NCBI GenBank assembly: GCA_016296345.1
Contig: JAEDJL010000007.1
Location: forward strand, 1 to 49,541
Reading direction: 5' to 3'
Origin: Bacteroidales bacterium
GTDB lineage: Bacteria; Bacteroidota; Bacteroidia; Bacteroidales; P3
DNA: 49,541 nucleotides
Position 1 is the stretch's first letter, and the number at the start of each line of letters is the position of its first letter. A model generated the notes under the pieces. It worked only from the letters and a program-made list of their open reading frames with translations. It searched no databases and was not told where the DNA came from. The translations under genes were made by a program, and so were the position numbers. This document shows, in pieces, positions 17,762 to 25,165 of the stretch.

Positions 17762-18334
17762 TTATTTATTGAACTCTTCTTTCGTTATCTTCTGCATAAA
17801 CTCGGGTTCCAAATAAACCGTTGCAGACAAAATATTCGGAATTGTAACAACAAAACGTTTGTTTCGCTTTCCGTCTATCTTTATCAGCTGACCTTTCGCA
17901 CCATTAAACGCTCCTCCGATAATCCTCACATAATCTCCCTTGCTCAAATTCAGCTCTTCGGGACGATAATAGACCAAATCTGCTTCGTAATGAGAGGCTA
18001 CCTTGATAAAGTTTTCCATCTGGGAGTCGGGAACAACCAAAGGTGTCCGTCTTCCTTCAATCGATGTTATTACGAAACCGATAATAGAATACAACTTCTG
18101 AAAATCGTGAACCTGTTTATAGGTTGCCCTGATGAACAACAAATTTGAGATAAGCGGAACTAACTCTCGTTTTGTTTTACCTCCCGACTTGCGAACGACA
18201 TACTTCTTTGCAATGAAGTAATGAAGAGTTTTTTCGGATTTCAAAAGCTTTTCGGCTTTCTTCATACCCGAAGCATAAACGTGCATTGCAAACCATTCTA
18301 CCTTTTGTTTTTCGCTTCCAAGCTCGGTTTCCAC
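17762..18334 (-). CDS. UpxY-family transcription antiterminator (NusG-like)
   Basis: This 190-residue protein has an N-terminal NGN domain (WFAMHVYASGMKKAEKLLKS near residue 15) and a C-terminal KOW motif (GDYVRIIGGAFNGAKGQLIK near 130). In Bacteroides the UpxY proteins are the first gene of each capsule locus and prevent premature termination in that operon's leader. The position is the same here, immediately before the dehydratase, and the transcript has a leader of about 130 bases. No companion UpxZ repressor gene is visible. It should act at RNA polymerase on this locus only. Confidence 0.82.
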   Translation of the reverse strand: METELGSEKQKVEWFAMHVYASGMKKAEKLLKSEKTLHYFIAKKYVVRKSGGKTKRELVPLISNLLFIRATYKQVHDFQKLYSIIGFVITSIEGRRTPLVVPDSQMENFIKVASHYEADLVYYRPEELNLSKGDYVRIIGGAFNGAKGQLIKIDGKRNKRFVVTIPNILSATVYLEPEFMQKITKEEFNK

Positions 18335-18469
18335 TACCTATTACTTCAAAAAATGACAATCCCATAACTCCCCTCACGCAAGCCTATTTCCTTAAAAACA
18401 AAGCACTTACACGAGAGTTCGTCTTTTTTCTTGTATTTCGTTCACCTATTCGCATAACAACAAATAAGT

Positions 18470-18506
18470 ATGTGCAAAATTACACATTTTTTGAGAGTAA
18501 CCCAAA
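18470..18506 (-). promoter_or_regulatory. Capsule operon promoter with dyad around the -7 box
   Basis: On the minus strand TTTG (18506..18503) is followed after 20 bases by TAATTTTG (18482..18475). The -7 box is framed exactly by a 5-bp inverted repeat (18470-18474 ATGTG, 18483-18487 CACAT), which could be an operator. The start of transcription would be near 18468, leaving a leader of about 130 bases before the UpxY-like gene. The rest of 18335-18684 shows no gene. Confidence 0.6.
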
Positions 18507-18684
18507 AAATACGGGCTTTTTTTGACAAAAGGCAATAAGATTAGCCATAACAAACTAACAAATAGGCTGTTATACTCAAACAAAAATATTCTCTCGCCAC
18601 AATCTTTTCCAAAAGCGAGAACACACAAAGAAGCGGCATACACTCCATACAAGAATATGCCACAACAAACACAAAAAAAAACGG

Positions 18685-19560
18685 CTACCTGCCTTGCAAT
18701 TTGATTTTAGAATCGATAAATGTCTTTTCTGCCATATAGGAAGAGCGAACCAAAGGACCGCTTTCCACATTGTCAAAGCCCATATCCATACCTATCTGCC
18801 TATATTTGGCAAACTGTTCGGGAGTTACATATTCCACAACAGGGATATGCGACTTTGTAGGTTGCAAATACTGACCTATGGTCAAAAGTCTCACTCCGCA
18901 AGCTCTCACATCTCTCATCAGTTCGACAACCTCTTCTTCGCTTTCGCCAAGACCCACCATTATTCCGGTCTTTGTTATCAATCCTGCCTTTGCCGAGAGA
19001 GACAAAACCTTCAAACTCACATCGTACTTCGCCCTCGAGCGAGTTTGGTCAGACAATCGCCTTACCGTCTCCATATTATGACCAAACACATCGGGCTTTG
19101 CAGCAAACACAATGTTCAACAGCTCCTCATTACCGTCAAAGTCGGGTGTCAGAACCTCGATTGTGGTATTGGGATTGGTCGCTCTCACCTCTTCAATCGT
19201 CTTTGCCCAATGATGAGCCGACTTGTCAGGCAAGTCATCTCTATCAACAGAGGTTATCACACAGTGTTTTAACTTCATCAAACGCACCGATTCGGCAATC
19301 TTTTGAGGCTCTTGTTCGTCCAATGGCAGAGGTCTGCCTGTTTTGGTGGCACAGAACTTACAACTGCGAGTACAAACATCGCCCGAAATCATAAAAGTTG
19401 CAGTTCCTATCGACCAACACTGACCTATATTCGGACACTTGCCACTGCTGCAAATGGTATGCAACTTGTTTAGTTCTACAATCTTTTTCACCTTGGGATA
19501 GTTTTCCCCTGTTTCAAGTTTTATTTTCAACCACTCGGGTTTGCGTTCTGTGTTACTCAT
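18685..19560 (-). CDS. lipA: Lipoyl synthase
   Basis: This 291-residue radical SAM enzyme has both iron-sulfur sites: the N-terminal auxiliary cluster motif CSSGKCPNIGQCW and the radical SAM CTRSCKFC. The conserved RSSY near the C-terminus (LVRSSYMAE) is also present. It inserts two sulfur atoms into protein-bound octanoyl groups. It is 25 bases downstream of rnc and on the same strand, so it probably forms the end of the acpP-fabF-rnc transcript. This is functionally sensible, since the octanoyl precursor comes from acyl carrier protein. Confidence 0.95.
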   Translation of the reverse strand: MSNTERKPEWLKIKLETGENYPKVKKIVELNKLHTICSSGKCPNIGQCWSIGTATFMISGDVCTRSCKFCATKTGRPLPLDEQEPQKIAESVRLMKLKHCVITSVDRDDLPDKSAHHWAKTIEEVRATNPNTTIEVLTPDFDGNEELLNIVFAAKPDVFGHNMETVRRLSDQTRSRAKYDVSLKVLSLSAKAGLITKTGIMVGLGESEEEVVELMRDVRACGVRLLTIGQYLQPTKSHIPVVEYVTPEQFAKYRQIGMDMGFDNVESGPLVRSSYMAEKTFIDSKIKLQGR

Positions 19561-19585
19561 CTGATTTTGTGTTTGTTTTTTGTTT

Positions 19586-20323
19586 CTATTTCAAATATTC
19601 TCCCGACAATATTTTGGTATATGCTTTCTCTGCGGCAAGCTGTTCTGCCGACTTGATTGAATAATTCACCGCACTTTCGAGCGGTTTGCCTGCAATGCAC
19701 ACCTGAACGGTGTAATGCTTTCGGTGATGTATCTCTTCGACCGAAAGAGTTTCAAAGCTGACGGGCTTTCTGTTCTTCTGACCCCACGCAATCAACTTTC
19801 CCTTATAGTTCCATGCCATGTTTTCCAACTCGTCCAAGTCCATATAAGTCGAAAAGAGCTTCTTGGTAAGAGCCTTATAAGTAAAGTTGTAGCCTTGGTC
19901 AAGATACAATGCTCCCACCAAAGCCTCAAAAGCATTTCCGTCCATAGAAACAAACTGTCCTTCGCCCAATCCTCCCCTGCTGTACTCAATCAAGTCAGAC
20001 AAACCAATCTTGGTAGAAAGTTTGTTGAGCGTTACCCTGCTCACCATCTTTGAACGCATTTCGGTAAGAAAGCCTTCCCCCTTGTGAGGATACTTTCTAA
20101 AAAGATATTCTCCCACAATAGTACTCAGCACCGTGTCGCCAAGGTATTCCAAGCGTTCGTTATTGAGTTTGTGTCCCTTGGTATCTTTGTGAGAACGAGA
20201 GCGATGAATGAGGGACAATCTATAAATAGAAATATTCTTGGGCTTACACCCAAGAATATTCTTCAAAAATCTTCTTAACTCTTCGTCTTCGCTGTTTTGT
20301 TTGAACCACGGAAAGCGAATCAT
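19586..20323 (-). CDS. rnc: Ribonuclease III
   Basis: The 245-residue protein has the RNase III signature NNERLEYLGDTVLSTIVGEY and the later acidic site DGNAFEALVGALYLDQGY. A C-terminal double-stranded RNA binding domain ends ...SAEQLAAEKAYTKIL. It cleaves double-stranded RNA in rRNA maturation and in sense-antisense duplexes. The acpP-fabF-rnc order is a common bacterial arrangement, and the gap to fabF is only 17 bases. Confidence 0.95.
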   Translation of the reverse strand: MIRFPWFKQNSEDEELRRFLKNILGCKPKNISIYRLSLIHRSRSHKDTKGHKLNNERLEYLGDTVLSTIVGEYLFRKYPHKGEGFLTEMRSKMVSRVTLNKLSTKIGLSDLIEYSRGGLGEGQFVSMDGNAFEALVGALYLDQGYNFTYKALTKKLFSTYMDLDELENMAWNYKGKLIAWGQKNRKPVSFETLSVEEIHHRKHYTVQVCIAGKPLESAVNYSIKSAEQLAAEKAYTKILSGEYLK

Positions 20324-20340
20324 GTTCTGAGTTATGTTTC

Positions 20341-21588
20341 CTATTTTGCTTTTCTGAAAGCAAGGCAGGCGTTATGTCCTCCAAATCCGAAGGTATTACT
20401 CAATGCTGCCTCTATATCTCTTTCCTGAGCCTTGTTGAATGTATAATTCAAGTCAGGCAACTGTTCATCGTCCGTAAAGTGGTTGATAGTCGGAGGAACG
20501 ATTCCGTTCTTTATTGCCAACACTGTGGCAATCGCCTCTATCGCACCGGCAGCACCAAGCAAGTGTCCTGTCATCGACTTTGTGGAGTTGATGTTGATGT
20601 TCTTCGCATTCTCTCCGAACAACCTGCTGATAGCTTGGATTTCTGCCACATCGCCAAGCGGAGTTGATGTTCCGTGAGTATTGATGTGGTGAATTTGTTC
20701 CAACGAAAGACCTGCCTCACGCATTGCCTCACGCATTGCAGCCAATGCACCACGACCTTCCGGATGAGGAGCGGTCATGTGGTGAGCATCTGCGGTAAGT
20801 CCCACACCGCAAATCTCTGCATATATCTTTGCACCCCTCGCTTTTGCGTGTTCATACTCTTCCAAAATCAACGCTCCTGCACCTTCGCCCAACACAAAGC
20901 CGTCTCTGTCTTTGTCGAAAGGTCTCGAAGCCGTCTTTGGGTCGTCATTTCGTTGTGAAATGGCGTGCATAGAGCTAAAACCACCGATACCTGCTTCCGA
21001 AATGGCAGCTTCGCTACCTCCGCACACCATAAAGTCCGCCTTTCCTGTCTTTATGTACATGAAAGCATCGGCAATGGCGTTTGCAGAAGAAGCACAAGCC
21101 GACACAGTCGCAAAGTTAGGACCTCTGAGGTCGTACTTTATCGAAATATGTCCTGCACAAATATCGGCAATCATCTTTGGAATGAAGAAAGGACTGAAAC
21201 GAAGAGCGCCGTCTCCTTTGACGAAACTTGTGATTTCTTCTTGGAAAGTGATGATACCACCAATTCCCGAAGCCCAAATCACACCTGCTCTGTCCTTGTC
21301 CAACTTTTCCAAATCAACACCGCAATCCTCCATTGCCTGAGTTGCGGCAACAATTCCATATTGCGAAAATTTATCGTATTTTCTTGCTTCTTTCCTGTCA
21401 AAAAATTGACTTGCATCAAAGTCCTTTACCTCACAAGCAAACTGCGTCTTGGCTTGCGAAGCATCAAAATGCGTAATAGGAGCAGCACCGCTCACTCCGC
21501 TTATCAAACCTTGCCAATACTGCTCGACATTGTTTCCAATCGGAGTGAGCGATCCCAACCCTGTAACGACAACTCGTCTCATTTCCAT
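20341..21588 (-). CDS. fabF: 3-oxoacyl-[acyl-carrier-protein] synthase II
   Basis: The 415-residue condensing enzyme opens with RRVVVTGLGSLTPIG and has the active-site cysteine in TVSACASSANAIADAF and the two histidines in INTHGTSTPLGD and NSTKSMTGHLLGAAG. The ending NTFGFGGHNACLAF is typical. It elongates acyl-ACP with malonyl-ACP in the cytoplasm. It begins 12 bases after acpP on the same strand. Confidence 0.97.
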   Translation of the reverse strand: MEMRRVVVTGLGSLTPIGNNVEQYWQGLISGVSGAAPITHFDASQAKTQFACEVKDFDASQFFDRKEARKYDKFSQYGIVAATQAMEDCGVDLEKLDKDRAGVIWASGIGGIITFQEEITSFVKGDGALRFSPFFIPKMIADICAGHISIKYDLRGPNFATVSACASSANAIADAFMYIKTGKADFMVCGGSEAAISEAGIGGFSSMHAISQRNDDPKTASRPFDKDRDGFVLGEGAGALILEEYEHAKARGAKIYAEICGVGLTADAHHMTAPHPEGRGALAAMREAMREAGLSLEQIHHINTHGTSTPLGDVAEIQAISRLFGENAKNININSTKSMTGHLLGAAGAIEAIATVLAIKNGIVPPTINHFTDDEQLPDLNYTFNKAQERDIEAALSNTFGFGGHNACLAFRKAK

Positions 21589-21600
21589 AACGAAATGAAA

Positions 21601-21837
21601 TTATTTTGTTGCGTTTTCGATGTATGCAATAGCATCACCAACAGTTGCAATTTTCTCTGCCTGATCGTCAGGAATAGAAATATTGAACTCCTTTTCCAAT
21701 TCCATGATCAATTCCACGGTATCCAAAGAATCTGCTCCCAAATCACCTGTGAAACTTGCCTCAGGGGTTACTTTTCCTTCTTCTGCGCCTAGCTTATCTA
21801 CTACGATAGCTATTACTTTTGTTGCAATTTCAGACAT
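21601..21837 (-). CDS. acpP: Acyl carrier protein
   Basis: This 78-residue acidic protein carries the phosphopantetheine attachment motif GADSLDTVELIMELE with the modified serine at about residue 36. It carries growing acyl chains for FabF and provides the octanoyl group for lipoate synthesis. It is the first gene of the acpP-fabF-rnc-lipA unit and has its own promoter immediately upstream. Confidence 0.97.
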   Translation of the reverse strand: MSEIATKVIAIVVDKLGAEEGKVTPEASFTGDLGADSLDTVELIMELEKEFNISIPDDQAEKIATVGDAIAYIENATK

Positions 21838-21869
21838 ATCTATTTAGTTTTTAGTATTAAACCGATTTG

Positions 21870-21901
21870 CAAAGGAACAAAAAAAACTTGATACGACCAA
21901 A
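21870..21901 (-). promoter_or_regulatory. acpP operon promoter
   Basis: TTTG (21901..21898) is followed after exactly 20 bases by TTCCTTTG (21877..21870), one base from the TAnnTTTG consensus. The predicted start lies near 21864, about 27 bases before the acpP start codon. Confidence 0.55.
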
Positions 21902-22030
21902 CAAAAAGCACTCAAAATAATACCCAATCAATATTAAACCTCTGAAAACAAAACCATTAAACCAATCATTTTTTTGCATGAACAAATGGACAAAAACGGC
22001 ATTTTAGTGCCATAATTGCCCGAAAAGTTA

Positions 22031-22038
22031 TAATTTTG
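22031..22038 (+). promoter_or_regulatory. purN promoter -7 box
   Basis: TAATTTTG fits the Bacteroidota -7 consensus and lies 30 bases upstream of the purN start codon. The -33 region is weak (no TTTG at the usual spacing), so the call rests on the -7 box and its position. Confidence 0.4.
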
Positions 22039-22067
22039 CAGCCGAAAAACGAGAATTTTACGACAAT

Positions 22068-22631
22068 ATGAGAAAGAAAATAGCAGTTTTTGCATCGGGA
22101 AGCGGCACAAACTTCCAACAAATATGCGAATACTTTCAGTCAAGCGACAAGGCACAGGTAGATATACTTATTGTAAATAAGGAAAACGCCTACGTCAGAG
22201 AACGTGCAAAGGCACTCGGTATTGAGCAACGATACTTCACAAGAGAAGACTTTTACAACAGCAACAAGATTGTTGATTTGCTCACTTTGCGAGGTACAGA
22301 CCTGATTGTCTTGGCAGGTTTTCTGTGGTTAGTTCCCCAAAACCTGCTTGCAGCCTTTCCAAACAAGATAGTAAACATTCACCCTGCCCTGCTGCCTGCC
22401 TACGGTGGCAAAGGAATGTACGGACACCACGTTCACCAAGCAGTGATTGCCGCAAGGGAAAGCAAAAGCGGCATAACGATACACTATGTGAACGAACAAT
22501 ATGACAGAGGCGACATTATCTTTCAGGCAGAATGCAACCTCACCGACCAAGATACGGTCGAAACTCTCGAAGAGAAAATCCACCTTTTGGAGAAAGAACA
22601 CTATCCCAAGGTGATAGACTCCATTCTCTAA
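22068..22631 (+). CDS. purN: Phosphoribosylglycinamide formyltransferase
   Basis: At 187 residues this is a normal-length PurN. It has the N-terminal FASGSGTNFQQI motif, HPALLPAYGGKGMYGHHVHQ with the catalytic asparagine/histidine region, and SGITIHYVNEQYDRGDII, the family signature near the C-terminus with the catalytic aspartate. It transfers a formyl group from 10-formyl-THF to GAR in purine synthesis. It is divergent from acpP and convergent with the MBOAT gene, with the repeat region in between. Confidence 0.95.
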   Translation: MRKKIAVFASGSGTNFQQICEYFQSSDKAQVDILIVNKENAYVRERAKALGIEQRYFTREDFYNSNKIVDLLTLRGTDLIVLAGFLWLVPQNLLAAFPNKIVNIHPALLPAYGGKGMYGHHVHQAVIAARESKSGITIHYVNEQYDRGDIIFQAECNLTDQDTVETLEEKIHLLEKEHYPKVIDSIL

Positions 22632-22676
22632 GGCACAACACTGCTCTCAAAAGACGAATTGTTCATCATCAAACCT

Positions 22677-22709
22677 CAAATCAAAACACCAAAGCGGCGT
22701 TTTGATTTG
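22677..22709 (+). terminator. Hairpin after purN
   Basis: A perfect 11-bp stem (22677-22687 CAAATCAAAAC with 22699-22709) lies 45 bases after purN. It is not followed by a clean T-run, but a second small hairpin (ATCAAAA/TTTTGAT) follows near 22730. It probably ends the purN transcript, although a role as a boundary of the adjacent repeat region is possible. Confidence 0.45.
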
Positions 22710-22832
22710 ATGAAAACGCCTTTTATCAAAACATTTTGATGAAAGTGTCCTGTTTTTTGCTCGTATTTTTCGCCGATTTTGCACTTGTTTTTTTACTCAT
22801 TTTTCGCTCTAAAAAATCGACTTTTTGATATG

Positions 22833-23150
22833 CTCGAAAAAAAACGCCGTTTTCTCACCAAAAAAACGCCAATTTTTTCAAAAAAAACGAAGATTTTTTG
22901 AAAAAAACGGCGTTTTTTGTGTAAAAATGAGCGATTTGAAAATCAATCACTTACAAAGGCGATTTTTTCGCTTGAAAACGCTCCGAAAAAGTCGGTATTT
23001 TTTGCTGAAAAATTCGCTTTTTCGAGTGAAAAAAGTCGCCGTTTTTTCGCAAAATAATTCGGCGTTTTACGAAAATAATTCGGCGTTTTACGAAAATAAT
23101 TCGGCGTTTTGGCAGAACAAAACGGCGAGTTATTTTGCCAAAATGGCGTT
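22833..23150. repeat. 21-bp periodic AT-rich repeat, copy 1
   Basis: This intergenic stretch between convergent purN and the MBOAT gene is built from units of about 21 bases, each with a CGGCGTTTT or AAAACGCCG core beside A/T tracts. The unit beginning TTCGGCGTTTTACG is repeated almost exactly three times from 23058. The part 22833-22980 recurs inverted at 36766-36918 with high identity. Because 21 is a multiple of three, the frames stay open and produce spurious Phe/Lys-rich heptad ORFs on both strands. The period equals two helical turns, so intrinsic bending is plausible. No known repeat family is recognised. Confidence 0.8.
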
Positions 23151-23165
23151 CTATTTTTTCGTTCC

Positions 23166-24665
23166 TCAGAATTGGAAATATATGAAGGCTTGTATGTCGG
23201 AGCTTTTGAACTGATAGAGCAATATGGCGGTCAATATGGCTGCCAAAAGCTGCACTGCAAGGGGTGAAGCGGTGAAGGCTTTTTGCAAAGTGTCTTTGAA
23301 GCGTGTCGGAAGCCAGTGAATGACAAACCCCGTGGCAATCAACACAAAGGGTTTCCAATATGAGGCTGACACTGCCATGATTTGCTCCAAGGTGTAGGGA
23401 GAAAAAATCTTGGAAATCATCTCAAACGCCGTCAAACTGTCGTCTGCTCTGAAAAATATCCAGCAAAAGCAGACGAAATGGAAGGTAACAAGCAGAGAAA
23501 CGAACCTCAACAGCGGCTTTGTGTCAAAACCATTTGTCAGCTTGTGCAACAGCTTGTCGAAAATCAGAGCCAATCCGTGCAATCCGCCCCAAATGACAAA
23601 GCGAACGTTTGCTCCGTGCCACAATCCGCCGATAAGCATGGTCAGAAACAAATTCAGATAGCGTCTGAACGTACCCTTGCGGTTGCCTCCGAGGCTTATA
23701 TATAGGTAATCCCTCAACCAAGATGACAGACTTATGTGCCAGCGTCTCCAAAAGTCGGTGATGTTGTGCGATTTGTAAGGAGAGTTGAAGTTAATCGGCA
23801 AACGGAAGCCAAGCAACAGTGCAATGGCTATCGCAATGTCGGTATATCCCGAAAAATCACAGTAAATCTGCAAAGTATAACCATACATCGCCATGAGGTT
23901 TTCAAACGACGAATACATAGAAGGCATATCGAACACCCTGTCCACAAAGTTTATGCTGATATAGTCCGAAATGACTATCTTCTTTATCAGACCTTTGAGA
24001 ATGAAAAACACGCTCCACGAAAATTCTTCTTTGGAAAGCGAGTAGGGTTTGTCCAACTGTGGCAAGAAGTCTTCGGCTCTGACAATCGGACCTGCAACAA
24101 GCTGGGGAAAGAAGCTGAGGTAGAACGCAAAATCGACAAACGAGGGTTGTTTTGCAATCTTTCGGCGATATATGTCGGCAAGGTAGGAGATTGCCTGAAA
24201 GGTATAGAACGAAATTCCGACGGGAAGGACAATCTTATCGACCGAAAAGCTCGTTCCGAACGTACCGTTGGCAAACAAAGCCGGCAGATTGACAACCTGC
24301 AACGACGCTCCAAAGCAACCGTTGAGTATATCGACAATGAAATAGGCGTACTTGAAGTAAAAAAGCAAGAGAAGATTGACCGTAATTCCTATGGCGAGAG
24401 TGGTTTTTCTGCCTTTTGTGCTTTTTTGTCGGAAGAGCAGAGAGCCAAAACCGTAAGTCAAAAGCGTGGTAACCAAAAGCAGAAACACAAACAGACCGCT
24501 CGAAAGATAGTAAAACACAAAGCTCACCAACAAAAGGTAGAAATGTCTTGCGGCAAGCCTGTTTTTTATTGGCAAATAGAAGATTAACACCACCGCAAAG
24601 AACACCCAGAACAACGCCTGAGTGAACAACAGCGGACTATCTTGCGAAAAGGTCAGTAAATTCAT
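23166..24665 (-). CDS. MBOAT-family O-acyltransferase (AlgI/DltB-like)
   Basis: This 499-residue membrane protein has about 10-12 segments and the MBOAT signatures LPVGISFYTFQAISYLADIY, FFPQLVAGPIVRAEDFLPQL, the DFWRRWHISLSSWLRDYLY block, and the catalytic histidine region MLIGGLWHGANVRFVIWGGL. Such proteins move acyl groups, usually acetyl, across the inner membrane to exported polysaccharide or teichoic-acid-like polymers. The usual partner is a periplasmic SGNH hydrolase; none is adjacent, but one is encoded at 32817-34016. It stands alone between the repeat region and a divergent RNA gene. Confidence 0.88.
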   Translation of the reverse strand: MNLLTFSQDSPLLFTQALFWVFFAVVLIFYLPIKNRLAARHFYLLLVSFVFYYLSSGLFVFLLLVTTLLTYGFGSLLFRQKSTKGRKTTLAIGITVNLLLLFYFKYAYFIVDILNGCFGASLQVVNLPALFANGTFGTSFSVDKIVLPVGISFYTFQAISYLADIYRRKIAKQPSFVDFAFYLSFFPQLVAGPIVRAEDFLPQLDKPYSLSKEEFSWSVFFILKGLIKKIVISDYISINFVDRVFDMPSMYSSFENLMAMYGYTLQIYCDFSGYTDIAIAIALLLGFRLPINFNSPYKSHNITDFWRRWHISLSSWLRDYLYISLGGNRKGTFRRYLNLFLTMLIGGLWHGANVRFVIWGGLHGLALIFDKLLHKLTNGFDTKPLLRFVSLLVTFHFVCFCWIFFRADDSLTAFEMISKIFSPYTLEQIMAVSASYWKPFVLIATGFVIHWLPTRFKDTLQKAFTASPLAVQLLAAILTAILLYQFKSSDIQAFIYFQF

Positions 24666-24825
24666 CTTTGCTCTTTCTGTCTTTCAAGTATTTTCTTTCT
24701 GCGAGCTTATACGGAAGAAATCGGACTATGTTTTGCAAAAAGCAAACTTTTTTGTCATTTTTCCAAAACACGACCCCGAACCACCAAAACAAAAACAAAA
24801 TTTGTGCGATTTTTGAATGCAAAAG

Positions 24826-24856
24826 GTTGATTGAAGAAGAAAAGTTCTTATCTTTG
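24826..24856 (+). promoter_or_regulatory. Promoter of the structured RNA / methylase region
   Basis: TTG at 24826-24828 is followed after 20 bases by TATCTTTG at 24849-24856, a good Bacteroidota promoter. The start would be near 24863, about 75 bases before the structured RNA and 300 bases before the methylase gene, so it may serve either or both. Confidence 0.6.
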
Positions 24857-24937
24857 TATGCAGAAATAACGAACAACAAAACAAACAAAAGAACAGAAAA
24901 TAGAGAAGACAGAAAACAGATAGTTTGATAATAAATT

Positions 24938-25090
24938 GAGCTTTAAGCTCTTATTCTCGTTGAAAGAAAACCGCCAATTTTCAAATCACCTAAGGGAATA
25001 AGCAGCGAAAGGTTCGCGTCTTAGGGCGTGAACCGTTTTGTGCTTATTTTAGGTGTAGGTTCTTGGCGGTACCTCTTCAACAATAAGCAA
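24938..25090 (+). ncRNA. Rod-shaped structured RNA, 6S-like candidate
   Basis: The 500 bases before the methylase gene contain no coding region, but 24938-25090 folds into one long interrupted rod. The helices are 24950-24955 with 25082-25087, 24959-24964 with 25076-25081, 24970-24977 (ACCGCCAA) with 25063-25070, 24987-24993 with 25049-25055, 24997-25004 with 25041-25048, and a closing hairpin 25011-25018 with 25027-25034. The arms around the asymmetric internal loop (24978-24986 against 25056-25062) resemble the closing stem, central bubble and terminal stem of 6S RNA. The bubble's 3' strand reads TAGGTTC, sharing TAnnTT with the -7 box. A leader attenuator for the methylase operon is the main alternative. 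I did not run a covariance search. Confidence 0.6.
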
Positions 25091-25093
25091 ATG

Positions 25094-25116
25094 CAAAGCG
25101 GTTTCGCCTTTTTTTG
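25094..25116 (+). terminator. Intrinsic terminator after the rod RNA
   Basis: A short GC stem (GCG/CGC with loop GTTT, flanked by AAA and TTT) is followed by a run of seven T. It ends the structured RNA about 50 bases before the methylase start codon, which implies either a free-standing RNA or attenuation. Confidence 0.55.
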
Positions 25117-25165
25117 TTTAGTCCGAATCGGAGTTTAGGGTTTCAAATCCAAACACCGATAAATT

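Noticed and set aside
20965..21792. 275-residue plus-strand open frame
   Set aside because: It spans fabF and acpP in antisense and has no recognisable motif.
22833..23150. Possible CRISPR array
   Set aside because: The repeats are about 21 bases long and contiguous, with no unique spacers of 25-40 bases and no cas genes nearby.
22825..23214. 129-residue open frame on the plus strand over the repeat region
   Set aside because: The sequence is a Phe/Lys/Asn heptad run produced by the 21-base period; the opposite strand is also open, and there is no promoter or conserved start.
23736..24587. 283-residue plus-strand open frame
   Set aside because: Shadow of the MBOAT gene; Arg/Lys/Gln-rich composition expected from the complementary strand of a membrane protein gene.
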